Assembly: GCF_007827815.1 (NCBI RefSeq)
Contig: NZ_VITH01000003.1
Coordinates: 372,001-436,000 of the forward strand
Direction: 5' to 3'
Source: Azospirillum brasilense
GTDB lineage: Bacteria; Pseudomonadota; Alphaproteobacteria; Azospirillales; Azospirillaceae
DNA: 64,000 nt
Every line of letters begins with the position of its first letter. Positions within the stretch are counted from its first letter, which is position 1. The translations under genes and the position numbers were made by a program. The notes beneath the pieces are model-generated. The model was given only the letters and a program-made list of their open reading frames with translations. It was not told where the DNA came from and did not search any database. Positions 29,061 through 37,446 of this stretch are shown one piece after another.

Positions 29061-32000
29061 TCACGCCGCGGCGACGCGCTCCAGCCTGGCGGGAAGCCCC
29101 TGGCGCACCGCCGTTCCGGCGATGGGATCGACCCAGACCGAGGCGCCCGGACGGGTCGGGTCGTGCAGGCCGAGGTCGTTGATGTTCACCCCCGCCCCGA
29201 TCTCCGGCACCACCGGCTGGCTGTGGCCGCCGATGACGTGCGGCCGCGCGCCGAACTCCTTGTGGCCGAAGCCGTGCTCGACAGCGAGCACGCCGGGCAT
29301 CACGCCGTGCCGGACGATGGCGGTCGCCAGCTCCGACCCGCCCGGCGTGGCGATGCGGATGCGGTCGCCGGTTGCGATGCCCAGCCGCCGCGCATCCTCC
29401 GCGTTGATGCCCACCGGATTCTCAGGGTGCAGGTGGCGCAGGCGGCTGGCCGCGATGGTGTAGGCGCTGACCAGCACCGATTTCGAGCTGATGAGCTGGA
29501 AGGGCCAGTCCTCCGCCGTGTGGACCTGCCGCATCGGCGTGCCGTCGGCGAAGGCCGGGGGCGTCCAGGCAGCGGTGCCGGTCCAGCGCTTGCCGGTGAC
29601 GCTGCTCTTCGCCGCGCCGACGGCCTCGTTGTAGACCAGCAGTCCGTCCTTGAAGCGGTGGGTGGCCTTGTCGTCCTCGAACCCCTCCGCCTGGTTCTGG
29701 TAGCGCCCGCCGCGCGCCAGGATGAAGGCGACCTTGCGCCACTCCTCCTCCTTCAGCACCGACTGGAGCGCCGGCAGGACGCGGGCGACGCCGGACAGGG
29801 CGATGTCCTCATCCGTGGCGTCGGGCACCGGCTGCTTGCCCAGCCACGCGATGTTGGCGCCCCCGCGCAGGTACCAGTCCTCGGGCCGTTCCAGCGGGTG
29901 GGTGTTGCCGTCCATGTCGGCGATGGCGTCCGGGCCGAAGCCGGGCAGCCCCAGCCGCTTCGCCAGCGCGATCAGGAAGGTCTCCATCTGGACGTGCCGG
30001 CCGTCGGGCAGCGGTTCGGTGCGCGGCGTCACCACCGGCCAGCGCGCCGTCGAGGTCTTGGTCGGCACGCCCGCCCAGGGCGCCGCCCAGCCCCAGGTCT
30101 CGTACAGCACGGTGTCGGGGATGATGTAGTCGGCGAAGGCCGTGGATTCGTTGATGAAGGGGTCGATGGCGACGATCAGCGGCAGCGCCTTCGGGTCGCG
30201 CAGCGTCGCCTCCACCTGGGCACGGACGCCGGGGATGCCGTAGAGCGGGTTGCTGTTCCACAGGAACAGGGCCTTCAGCGGGTACGGGTAACCGTCCACC
30301 ACGCCGCTGGTCAGATACTCGGTGGTGAGCTGCGGGGCGTTGGGGTACCAGGGCGCCTTGGCCGGATAGGGCTTGCCGGCCTCCTTCTTCGCCTTGAACT
30401 CGCTGGATTTTTCATAGGGGACGGGGCGGCTGATGGCCGTGCCGGTGGGCTTCACCTGCCCGGGGAAGCTCGCCAGCTTGTAGCGCGGGCCGTCCTGCTC
30501 GTCCGGGAAGCGCCCGCCGCCGAAGATGGTGCCGCCCTTCCAGTTCAGGTTGCCGATCAGCGTGTTCAGCGTCACCACGCCGAAGGCGTTGTAGAAACCG
30601 TTGCCGGCCATCATGCCGCCGTGGGTGTTGGCGGCGGCCTTCTTGCCGTGGCTGGTGAACTCCCGTGCCAGACCGGCGATGACGTCGGCGGGGATGCCGC
30701 AGGCGTCGGCGTAGCCGGCGAGGTCGAGCCGCATCGCCTGCTCGCGCAGCAGGGTCAGGCTGGTCTTCACCGCCACCTCGCCCGCCGGGGTCGCCACCGT
30801 CCCGCCATGGAACAGCATGGCCGGTCCCGTCAGGGCGTCATGGGCCACCGGCGTGCCGGCGGGGTCGAGCACGACGAAGGCGTCCTTGGCGCCGTAGCGC
30901 TCCGTCTCGCCCAGCGTGACCCAGCCGAGGTCGGAGGCGCGCAGCATCCGCCCGTCGCGCGGGTGGCCCGCCTGCTGGATCACCAGATGGGTGGCGTTGC
31001 ACCAGCCGGCCTCGCCCGCGGCCTCCGCCGCCTTGCCGTTGGGCTGGGCGAGATAGTTGCTGTCGATGCGCCCGTTCTCGAACATCCAGCGCATCATGCC
31101 CATGACCAGGGCGCCGTCGGTGCCGGGCCGGATGGGTATCCAGTTGGACCGCTCCGCCGCCGCGCGGTTGTCGGCGTTGGTCAGCACCGGATCGACGACG
31201 ACGTAGTTCAGAACGCCGTCCGTCCGCCCCTTGGCGAGCAGCATGGCCTGCCGCTTGAACGGGTTGCCGGCGTTCGACGGGGCGGTGCCGATGAACAGCA
31301 CGAACTCGGCGTTCTGCAGGTCCGGCTTGGCGTGCGGCATCTTCTTGGCGTCGCCGAACACCGCCCCGGAGCCGGAGCGGTAGGCGCCGCCGCAGTAGGA
31401 GCCGTGGCCGACGAAGTTGATCGTCCCCAGCGCCTGATTGAAGAAGCGCCGCACGAAGGGCTCCCGCCCGTCGTTGACCGACGACAGCAGGGCCACCTGA
31501 TTGACCTTCGGCCCCAGTTCGGGGGCGGCCGGATCGATGGGCGTCTTCAGGTCGCGCAGCGTCCGCAGGCCGGGCACCGGGCCTTCGCCGAACAGGTCGC
31601 CGCCCTCCGCGATCTCCTCCACGAGTTTGTCGAAGGCGATGGGTTCCCATTGGCTGGAGCCGCGCGGGCCGACCCGCTTCATCGGCGTGGCGACGCGGAA
31701 GGGCGAGGTCAGCATCTCCAGCGCCGCGTTGCCCCGGCCGCAGGCGGTCGAGCGGCCTTTCAGCCCCTTCTCGTCCAGCCGCGACAGCGACTTGAAGCTC
31801 TCCTTGATCGGCGTGCCATAGGGCAGGAAGGGATCGGTGGACAGCGGGCTGTAGGGGTTGCCGGCGACGCGCAGCACCGTGTTCTTCTCGACATCCACCC
31901 GGACGCGGACGCCGCACAGCGTGGTGCAGCCGAGGCAGGCGACGTTGGCGACGATCTGGCCCGGCGTCGGGGTGAGGTCGCCGGTCGCCGGATCGACGCG

Positions 32001-32165
32001 GAATTCGGGGGCCAGGGCGTTGCCGGAGATGGCGTGGTCGGGCTTGTCCCCGGCCCAGGCGCCCTTGACGAGCTTGCGCCCGGTGTCAGAGAAGCCACCC
32101 GCGAAGGCGGCGAGCGCGCCGCCGGCGGCGCTGGTCTTCAGGAGAAGGCGACGGGAAATCGACAT
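29061..32165 (-). CDS. ttrA: Tetrathionate reductase-type molybdopterin catalytic subunit
   Basis: A 1034-aa enzyme starting MSISRRLLLKTSAAGG, a twin-arginine signal (SRRLLLK), so it is exported folded to the periplasm. An N-terminal [4Fe-4S] site is provided by Cys77, Cys80, Cys84 and Cys142. Cys258 in GHGSYCGGAYRSGSG is the likely molybdenum ligand. A C-terminal molydopterin dinucleotide-binding domain ends near PVVPEIGAGVNINDLGLHD. Size, sequence style and gene order B-C-A match TtrA, which reduces tetrathionate; related thiosulfate or arsenate-type enzymes are alternatives. Last gene of the operon, converging on the cyclase gene. Confidence 0.82.
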   Translation of the reverse strand: MSISRRLLLKTSAAGGALAAFAGGFSDTGRKLVKGAWAGDKPDHAISGNALAPEFRVDPATGDLTPTPGQIVANVACLGCTTLCGVRVRVDVEKNTVLRVAGNPYSPLSTDPFLPYGTPIKESFKSLSRLDEKGLKGRSTACGRGNAALEMLTSPFRVATPMKRVGPRGSSQWEPIAFDKLVEEIAEGGDLFGEGPVPGLRTLRDLKTPIDPAAPELGPKVNQVALLSSVNDGREPFVRRFFNQALGTINFVGHGSYCGGAYRSGSGAVFGDAKKMPHAKPDLQNAEFVLFIGTAPSNAGNPFKRQAMLLAKGRTDGVLNYVVVDPVLTNADNRAAAERSNWIPIRPGTDGALVMGMMRWMFENGRIDSNYLAQPNGKAAEAAGEAGWCNATHLVIQQAGHPRDGRMLRASDLGWVTLGETERYGAKDAFVVLDPAGTPVAHDALTGPAMLFHGGTVATPAGEVAVKTSLTLLREQAMRLDLAGYADACGIPADVIAGLAREFTSHGKKAAANTHGGMMAGNGFYNAFGVVTLNTLIGNLNWKGGTIFGGGRFPDEQDGPRYKLASFPGQVKPTGTAISRPVPYEKSSEFKAKKEAGKPYPAKAPWYPNAPQLTTEYLTSGVVDGYPYPLKALFLWNSNPLYGIPGVRAQVEATLRDPKALPLIVAIDPFINESTAFADYIIPDTVLYETWGWAAPWAGVPTKTSTARWPVVTPRTEPLPDGRHVQMETFLIALAKRLGLPGFGPDAIADMDGNTHPLERPEDWYLRGGANIAWLGKQPVPDATDEDIALSGVARVLPALQSVLKEEEWRKVAFILARGGRYQNQAEGFEDDKATHRFKDGLLVYNEAVGAAKSSVTGKRWTGTAAWTPPAFADGTPMRQVHTAEDWPFQLISSKSVLVSAYTIAASRLRHLHPENPVGINAEDARRLGIATGDRIRIATPGGSELATAIVRHGVMPGVLAVEHGFGHKEFGARPHVIGGHSQPVVPEIGAGVNINDLGLHDPTRPGASVWVDPIAGTAVRQGLPARLERVAAA

Positions 32166-32179
32166 GATGGATGCTCCGT

Positions 32180-33313
32180 TCACTCGGCGGCGGCCACGGT
32201 TCCGGCGGGCGCCTGGGGCGCGCGGGCCGGAGCGGGCGCCGGGCGGCGCGGGGAAGGCAGGATGGCGATGAGGACGATCAGCAGGAACAGCCAGAGTCCG
32301 GCCGTGCCGACGATCCCCAGCAGCCCCTCCGGACCGGCGGGCAGCGCGTAGTCGTAGAAGCCGGCGCCGGTCTTCGGCACGGTCTGGCCGCCGATGAACA
32401 CGGTCCAGCGGAACATCCAGGCGCCGTGCAGGGCGATCAGCCCGGTCAGCAGCCCCGTTCCGGCGGGCTTGGCGACGGCGATGGCGAAGGGCAGCGCGGT
32501 GGCGGCGACGGCCCAGACGGCGGTGACGCGCCACGCCTCCGACCCGGCGACGCTGCCCAGCGCCTCCGCGTGGGTGGCGTCCAGCCCGAACAGGCCCAGC
32601 GCCAGCCACAGCCCGCCGACCAGCATGACCCCGCCCAGGAAGCCGGCGAGCAGCCGGTTCGCCCGCAGCTCCACCGCGCGGTCGTTGCCGGCGGCGACGC
32701 GGTTCAGCACCAGCACCAGACCGGCGGCGCCGGCCAGCGCGGTCAGCAGGAACTGCACGGGCAGGAAGGGCGTGTGCCACAGCGGACGCGCCTTGACCAC
32801 CGCGACCTCCGCCCCGGTGTAGAGAGCGACCAGCAGCGCGCCGGCCAGGGCGAACAGACCGGCGGCGCGGATCAGCGCGTCGTTGCGCCCGCCGCCCAGC
32901 GACGCCAGCCGATAGAGCGCGGCGAGGCGGCTGTCCACCCGGCCGTGCGCCTGCAACTCCTCGCGGAAGCACGCCCAGCCATAGACCAGCAGGCCGGTGA
33001 CGTAGAGGGGGATGAAGATCGACCCCCACCACATCCACGACGTCGGGCGCAGCACGACGTAGAAGTGCCAGAAGCGGCCGGGCTGGTGGAGGTCCGACAG
33101 CAGCGCCACCGGGGCGGCCAGCCCGCAGGTCAGCGCCACCAGCAGGGCGACGCGCCCCAGCGCGCGCCAGTCCTCCTGGGCGAAGGCGTAGCCGGGCAGG
33201 CTGAGCAGAAGTCCGCCGACCGACAGGCCGATCAGGAAGAAATACTGCACGGCCCAGGGAAGCCACGCGACCTCGCGGGTCACGTTGATGACCTCGACGA
33301 TGTGGTTGTCCAT
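32180..33313 (-). CDS. ttrC: NrfD/TtrC-type membrane quinol-oxidising subunit
   Basis: A 377-aa integral membrane protein with nine or ten hydrophobic helices, related to NrfD/PsrC. It starts MDNHIVEVINVTREVAWLPW; an in-frame GTG one codon earlier (33316) overlaps the ttrB stop by 4 bp, and AGGAG lies at suitable distance from either. It should anchor the A and B subunits to the outer face of the cytoplasmic membrane and feed quinol electrons. The Pro/Ala-rich C-terminal tail is variable. It is 14 bp before ttrA. Confidence 0.82.
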   Translation of the reverse strand: MDNHIVEVINVTREVAWLPWAVQYFFLIGLSVGGLLLSLPGYAFAQEDWRALGRVALLVALTCGLAAPVALLSDLHQPGRFWHFYVVLRPTSWMWWGSIFIPLYVTGLLVYGWACFREELQAHGRVDSRLAALYRLASLGGGRNDALIRAAGLFALAGALLVALYTGAEVAVVKARPLWHTPFLPVQFLLTALAGAAGLVLVLNRVAAGNDRAVELRANRLLAGFLGGVMLVGGLWLALGLFGLDATHAEALGSVAGSEAWRVTAVWAVAATALPFAIAVAKPAGTGLLTGLIALHGAWMFRWTVFIGGQTVPKTGAGFYDYALPAGPEGLLGIVGTAGLWLFLLIVLIAILPSPRRPAPAPARAPQAPAGTVAAAE

Positions 33314-34068
33314 CACGCGTGCTCCTTTCGGGCGTGGGTCTCGCCGCTGGGCCGCCAGAGCGTCGGCGTGCCGTCGACCTTCCCTTGGAAGCGGGGATCG
33401 AGGCCAAGGTAGAAGACGCGCGGCTGGGTCCCCTGCTCCGGCTTCAGCACCTTGGGGTTCTCCTCGCGGACCAGGGTGGCGACGGCGCTGTCCGGGTCGT
33501 TCAGGTCACCGAAGATGCGGGCGCCGCCGACGCAGGTCTCCACGCAGGCGGGCAGCAGCCCGGCCTCCACGCGGTGGACGCAGAAGGTGCATTTGTCGGC
33601 GGTCTGGGTCTTGTGGTTGATGAAGCGCGCGTCGTAGGGGCAGGCCTGGACGCAATAGGCGCAGCCGACGCAGACGGTGTTGTCCACCACGACGATGCCG
33701 TCCCGGCGCTGGAAGGTCGCACCGGTCGGACAGACGGGGATGCAGGGCGGGTCCTCGCAATGGTTGCACAGGCGCGGCAGCATGTAGCTGCCGGCCTTGC
33801 CCTGCTCGGTCACCTCGTAGGTGGAGACGATGGTGCGGAAGCTGTTTTCCGGGACATCGTTCTCCATGATGCAGGCGACCGTGCAGGCTTGGCAGCCCAC
33901 GCATTTGCCCACGTCCACCACCATCGCCCAGCGGTGCGCCGGATCGCCGTTCCGGCGGAGCGACGCAGCGCCGGGGACTACGGCGTTGGCGGGCATTGCC
34001 GCCACCGTTGCGGCGCCGATGGTCGCGGCGCCGGCGCCGAGGCAGAAGTTGCGCCTTGATCGGTCCAT
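33313..34068 (-). CDS. ttrB: Tetrathionate reductase-type iron-sulfur subunit
   Basis: A 251-aa ferredoxin-like subunit with a twin-arginine-type leader (MDRSRRNFCLGAGAATIG) and four cysteine clusters: CVGCQACTVAC, CNHCEDPPCIPVC, CVGCAYCVQAC and CTFCVHRVEAGLLPACVETC. This is the pattern for four [4Fe-4S] clusters. It transfers electrons from TtrC to TtrA. First gene of the ttrBCA operon. The upstream 160 bp contain two dyads likely to be regulatory. No ttrS/ttrR sensor pair lies beside the operon. Confidence 0.85.
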   Translation of the reverse strand: MDRSRRNFCLGAGAATIGAATVAAMPANAVVPGAASLRRNGDPAHRWAMVVDVGKCVGCQACTVACIMENDVPENSFRTIVSTYEVTEQGKAGSYMLPRLCNHCEDPPCIPVCPTGATFQRRDGIVVVDNTVCVGCAYCVQACPYDARFINHKTQTADKCTFCVHRVEAGLLPACVETCVGGARIFGDLNDPDSAVATLVREENPKVLKPEQGTQPRVFYLGLDPRFQGKVDGTPTLWRPSGETHARKEHA

Positions 34069-34143
34069 GGCTGGCCTCTTCGCACCTGATTCCTTCGGCC
34101 GCGACGAACCGCGGCCCTATGGTGCGAAGGGTACCGGCGCCCT

Positions 34144-34164
34144 GCCCCCACTCCTATTGGGGGC
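34144..34164. promoter_or_regulatory. Inverted repeat upstream of ttrB
   Basis: GCCCCCA (34144-34150) and TGGGGGC (34158-34164) form a perfect dyad with a 7-nt spacer. It is 76-96 bp upstream of ttrB and 67 bp beyond the beta-lactamase stop, so it could be an operator for ttr or a terminator for the beta-lactamase gene. Its centre lies about 23 bp from the next dyad. Confidence 0.45.
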
Positions 34165-34169
34165 ATCCC

Positions 34170-34185
34170 TACACCTCTTAGGGTA
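34170..34185. promoter_or_regulatory. NarL-type 7-2-7 operator candidate
   Basis: TACACCTCTTAGGGTA reads as two heptamers in inverted orientation, TACACCT and TAGGGTA, separated by 2 bp. This resembles the NarL/NarP 7-2-7 consensus (TACYYMT-N2-AKRRGTA) with one or two deviations per half. It lies about 100 bp upstream of ttrB and suggests control by a NarL/FixJ-family regulator, the family to which TtrR also belongs. Confidence 0.45.
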
Positions 34186-34230
34186 AACCCCAGTGACGAC
34201 ATGCCGCAGGAACCGGCCAGTCCTCAGCGA

Positions 34231-35121
34231 TCAGCCCTTCAGGGCGTCGGCCACCGCCCGCGCTACGCCGGCATGGATGGCGTCCCGCTCCTTGAAGGCA
34301 TCGGCCGTCTCGGTCAGGTAGCTGGCGATCAGCAGCGGCGCCCTCCCCTCCGGCCAGACGATGCCGATGTCGTTGGCCGTCCCACGCACCCCCGTGCCGG
34401 TCTTGTCGCCGACGCGCCAGCCCTTCGGCAGCCCGGCGCGCAGGCGCTTGTCGCCGGTCCGGTTGGCAACCATCCAGGCGATGAGCTGATCGCGCGACGC
34501 CGGGGTCAGCGCATCGTCCAGCATCAGCCGCTCCATGCTGTGGACCATCGCCGCGGGCGTGGTGGTGTCGCGCGGGTCGCCGGGGATGGCGCTGTTCAGG
34601 GACGGCTCGTTGCGGTCCAGCCGGGTCTTCCGGTCGCCCAGCGTGCGCAGGAAGGCGGTCAGCCCGGCGGGATCGCCCACCGCCGGCAGCAGCAGGTTCG
34701 CCGCCACGTTGTCGCTGAGCGTCATCGTCGCCTCGCACAGTTCGGCCACCGTGGGGGGTGGACCGTCGAGGCGGGTTTCGGCGAAGGGGGCGTAGGGGAC
34801 CATGTCCGCCTTGGTCACCGGGATCGTCCGATCCAGCCGCTCGCGGCCCTCGTCCACCCGCTTCAGGACGGCGCCAGCCAAAAGAAATTTGAAGGTGCTG
34901 CACATCGGAAAGCGCTCGTCCGCGCGATGCCCGAAGCGTTGCCCGGTGCCGGTGTCGAGCACCGCCACGCCGAGCCGGCCGCCGCTGCGCCTTTCCAGCG
35001 CGGCGATGGCGTCCGCCAGCCGCTTGTCCCCGAATTTCCTAAGTTTCTCCGCCTTCACGCCGGTCGCCGCCAGCAGCGTCATGCCGCCCGCCGCGGCCAG
35101 GAAAGCCCGCCGTCCGATCAT
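34231..35121 (-). CDS. bla: Class A beta-lactamase with Tat-type leader
   Basis: A 296-aa serine beta-lactamase. The leader MIGRRAFLAAAGGM has an RRxFL twin-arginine-like motif. Catalytic motifs are complete: Ser75-Thr-Phe-Lys78 (SxxK), Ser135-Asp-Asn137 (SDN), Glu171 in RNEPSLN (omega loop), and Lys239-Thr-Gly241 (KTG). A cysteine precedes the active serine, as in CTX-M-type and several environmental enzymes. It should hydrolyse penicillins and possibly cephalosporins in the periplasm; spectrum cannot be read from sequence. It is divergent from an AmpR-like regulator, the classic arrangement for inducible enzymes. Confidence 0.92.
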   Translation of the reverse strand: MIGRRAFLAAAGGMTLLAATGVKAEKLRKFGDKRLADAIAALERRSGGRLGVAVLDTGTGQRFGHRADERFPMCSTFKFLLAGAVLKRVDEGRERLDRTIPVTKADMVPYAPFAETRLDGPPPTVAELCEATMTLSDNVAANLLLPAVGDPAGLTAFLRTLGDRKTRLDRNEPSLNSAIPGDPRDTTTPAAMVHSMERLMLDDALTPASRDQLIAWMVANRTGDKRLRAGLPKGWRVGDKTGTGVRGTANDIGIVWPEGRAPLLIASYLTETADAFKERDAIHAGVARAVADALKG

Positions 35122-35198
35122 CGTAGCCTCGTGTCATAGCGTGTCGATGGACGGACGATAAAAAGCTGCCGGCCTTCGAACAAACGATGATAGTTTTC

Positions 35199-35220
35199 AT
35201 AAGCCACAAGAAAAACTTAT
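35199..35220. promoter_or_regulatory. Candidate LysR (AmpR-type) operator between bla and its regulator
   Basis: ATAAG (35199-35203) and CTTAT (35216-35220) are inverted around 12 bp in an AT-rich 107-bp divergent promoter region. A neighbouring ATGATAGTTTTCAT also has T-N11-A symmetry. LysR-family proteins bind such sites. The placement directly before the regulator start would allow autorepression. Confidence 0.45.
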
Positions 35221-35228
35221 AGCTGTCC

Positions 35229-36104
35229 ATGGCCCGCCCCCAGCTTCCGCTCAACGCGCTGCGCGCCTTCGAGGCGTCGGCCCGCCATCTCAGCTTCACC
35301 CGTGCCGGGCTGGAACTGTGCGTCAGCCAGGCGGCGGTCAGCCAGCAGATCCGCACGCTGGAGGCGCGGCTGGGCGTCACCCTGTTCCGCCGCCTGCCGC
35401 GCGGCCTCGCCCTGACCGACGAGGGGGCGGCGCTGGTGCCGGTGCTGATGGACGCCTTCGAGCGCATCGGCGCGACGCTCGACCGCTTCGCCGACGGGCG
35501 CTACCACGAGGTGCTGACGGTCGGGGTGGTGGGAACCTTCGCCACGGGCTGGCTGCTGCCGCGCCTGCCGGCCTTCACCGCGGCGAACCCGGCGGTCGAC
35601 CTGCGCATCCTGACCAACAACAACCGGGTCGATCTGGCCGGCGAGGGGCTGGACTTCGCGATCCGCTTCGGCGACGGCTCCTGGCACGGGGTGGAGGCGG
35701 TGCCGCTGCTCGACGCCCCGCTGACCCCGCTCTGCGCCCCGGCGCTGGCGCAGCGGCTGTCCGCCCCGGCGGACCTCGCGCGGGAGGTGCTGCTGCGCTC
35801 CTACCGGATCGAGGAATGGCAGCGCTGGTTCGCGTTGGCCGGGGTGCTCTGCCCGGCCATCCGCGGTCCGGTCTTCGACTCCTCCCCCACCATCGCCGCC
35901 GCCGCCGCGATGGGCGCCGGGGTGGCGCTGCTGCCGGCGCGGCTGTTCGGCCACGATCTGGCCACCGACCGGCTGGTCCGTCCATTCACCATCGAGGTGC
36001 CGGCGGGCCGCTACTGGCTGACCCGCCTGCACTCCCGTCCCGAGACGGCGGCGATGCAGAGCTTCCGCCACTGGATCGCCGCCGCCGTCCGGGCGGACGA
36101 TTAG
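35229..36104 (+). CDS. ampR: AmpR-like LysR-family regulator
   Basis: A 291-aa LysR protein with an N-terminal HTH beginning PLNALRAFEASARHLSFTRA and continuing ELCVSQAAVSQQIRTLEARL, characteristic of the AmpR/GcvA branch. The effector domain follows from about residue 95. AmpR proteins sense muropeptides during cell-wall damage and activate the divergent beta-lactamase gene. Here the divergent neighbour is a class A rather than class C enzyme, as in other environmental bacteria. Confidence in AmpR identity comes from both sequence and context; the ligand is inferred. Confidence 0.82.
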   Translation: MARPQLPLNALRAFEASARHLSFTRAGLELCVSQAAVSQQIRTLEARLGVTLFRRLPRGLALTDEGAALVPVLMDAFERIGATLDRFADGRYHEVLTVGVVGTFATGWLLPRLPAFTAANPAVDLRILTNNNRVDLAGEGLDFAIRFGDGSWHGVEAVPLLDAPLTPLCAPALAQRLSAPADLAREVLLRSYRIEEWQRWFALAGVLCPAIRGPVFDSSPTIAAAAAMGAGVALLPARLFGHDLATDRLVRPFTIEVPAGRYWLTRLHSRPETAAMQSFRHWIAAAVRADD

Positions 36105-36113
36105 GCCGGAGGT

Positions 36114-37100
36114 TCAGGCCGGTGTCGGCGCCTGCTCCGGCAGGACGCCGGACTGCTTCAGTTCCCGCCAGAAGTCCGCCGGGATCGGCTGCTTCATCAG
36201 GGCCATGTTCTCCTGCACGCGCGGCGGATTCTTGGTGCCCGGAATGACCGAGGCGACGACCGGGTGCGCCGCGCAGAACTGCAGCGCCGCCGCCCGCAGG
36301 TCCACGCCGTGCCGTTTGGCGATCTCGGCCAGCCGGTCGCGCGCCGCCACCTTGTCCGGCGGGGCCTCCTGGTACTCGAAGGTTTTGCCCCCCGCGATCA
36401 GGCCGGAGTTGTAGGGGCCGCCGACCACCACATGGACGCCCCGTTCCTGGCAGCGCGGGAACAGCGTGTCCAGCGCCGGCTGGTTCAGCAGGCTGTAGCG
36501 TCCGGCCAGCAGGAAGACGTCCGGGTCGGCGCGCTCCAGCGCCATCACGCAGGGCTCCACCCGGTTGACGCCCAGCCCCCAGGCTCGGATGACGCCCTCC
36601 TCGCGAAGCTGGGTCAGCGCCACGGCGGCGCCTTTCATGGCCGTGTCGAACACCTCCAGCCAGCGGTCGCCGTGGGCGTCTTCCGCGCAGTCGTGGATGT
36701 AGGCGATGTCGATGCGCGCCATGCCCAGCCGCTGCAGGCTGTCCTCGATGGAGCGGCGGACCCCGTCGGCGGTGTAGTCGTAGTCCACCCGGAAGGGCAA
36801 ACCCTTCACGAAGGGGCCGTGCTGGCCGCCCTTGCTCGCGTCGGCGCGCAGCAGGCGTCCGACCTTGGTGGACAGGACGAAGTCGTCGCGCGGGCGGTTG
36901 CGCAGGACATGGCCGAACCGGTGCTCCGAGATGCCGGGGCCGTACTCCGGCGCCGTGTCGAAATAGCGGATGCCGGCGTCCCAGGCGGCGGCCAGCGTGG
37001 CCTCCGCGACGTCATCCGGCACCTCTTCGAACATGTTGCCGAGCGGGGCGCCACCAAACCCGATTGGCCCAGGCGGAGCGAAATGCTTGCGGTCCGGCAT
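36114..37100 (-). CDS. Aldo/keto reductase (galactose/fucose dehydrogenase-like)
   Basis: A 328-aa cytoplasmic TIM-barrel oxidoreductase. Catalytic tetrad residues are visible: Asp and Tyr in [11 protein letters not shown], Lys in LSTKVGR, and His in [10 protein letters not shown]. The NAD(P)-binding end is [15 protein letters not shown]. It is closest in style to D-threo-aldose/L-fucose dehydrogenases. The start at [10 protein letters not shown] is selected since conserved sequence begins at once; the frame continues open upstream but is GC-biased noise. It converges with the AmpR-like gene, with 9 bp between stops. Confidence 0.82.
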   Translation of the reverse strand: MPDRKHFAPPGPIGFGGAPLGNMFEEVPDDVAEATLAAAWDAGIRYFDTAPEYGPGISEHRFGHVLRNRPRDDFVLSTKVGRLLRADASKGGQHGPFVKGLPFRVDYDYTADGVRRSIEDSLQRLGMARIDIAYIHDCAEDAHGDRWLEVFDTAMKGAAVALTQLREEGVIRAWGLGVNRVEPCVMALERADPDVFLLAGRYSLLNQPALDTLFPRCQERGVHVVVGGPYNSGLIAGGKTFEYQEAPPDKVAARDRLAEIAKRHGVDLRAAALQFCAAHPVVASVIPGTKNPPRVQENMALMKQPIPADFWRELKQSGVLPEQAPTPA

Positions 37101-37446
37101 GATCGACCTCTCGTTGATGCGTGGGTGCAGAGAGGGGACAGTGTGCGCTCTGACGGCGCTTCCCTCAACACCGGCCCTCAACACGGGGAGGGTCACGGCG
37201 TTCCCATTCGCAACCTGCCGACGCGGGCGTGGCAATTTGCGACGCGGATGGGAGCGCGTTGGCAAATTGCAACGGTTGGGAAGGAACAACCGCGCAGCCC
37301 ACTCGGGAATTTTGCTGGGTGGAACAGCAATTGCGCGGGGATTGGGAGTTGGTACGGAATTTGAGAATGATTTGATCCGGTGCGGGCGACCGACGCCGAA
37401 CAAAAAATACCCCCAAGGAAGAACCCCCCAGGCAGGACATCCCATC
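37101..37446. other. Divergent intergenic region with repeated GCAATT motifs
   Basis: This 346-bp gap separates the aldo/keto reductase and the chemoreceptor. GCAATTTGC (37232-37240) and its inverse GCAAATTGC (37262-37270) are spaced exactly 30 bp start to start, and AGCAATTGCG occurs again near 37330. Together they look like binding sites for one regulator, possibly LacI or TetR type. No gene was seen. Confidence 0.5.

Noticed and set aside
27384-32351. A very long plus-strand open frame of about 1650 codons
   Set aside because: It lies over the cyclase gene and antisense to ttrA; its translation is Arg/Gly/Pro/Ala-rich without any family motif. It is a GC-bias shadow.
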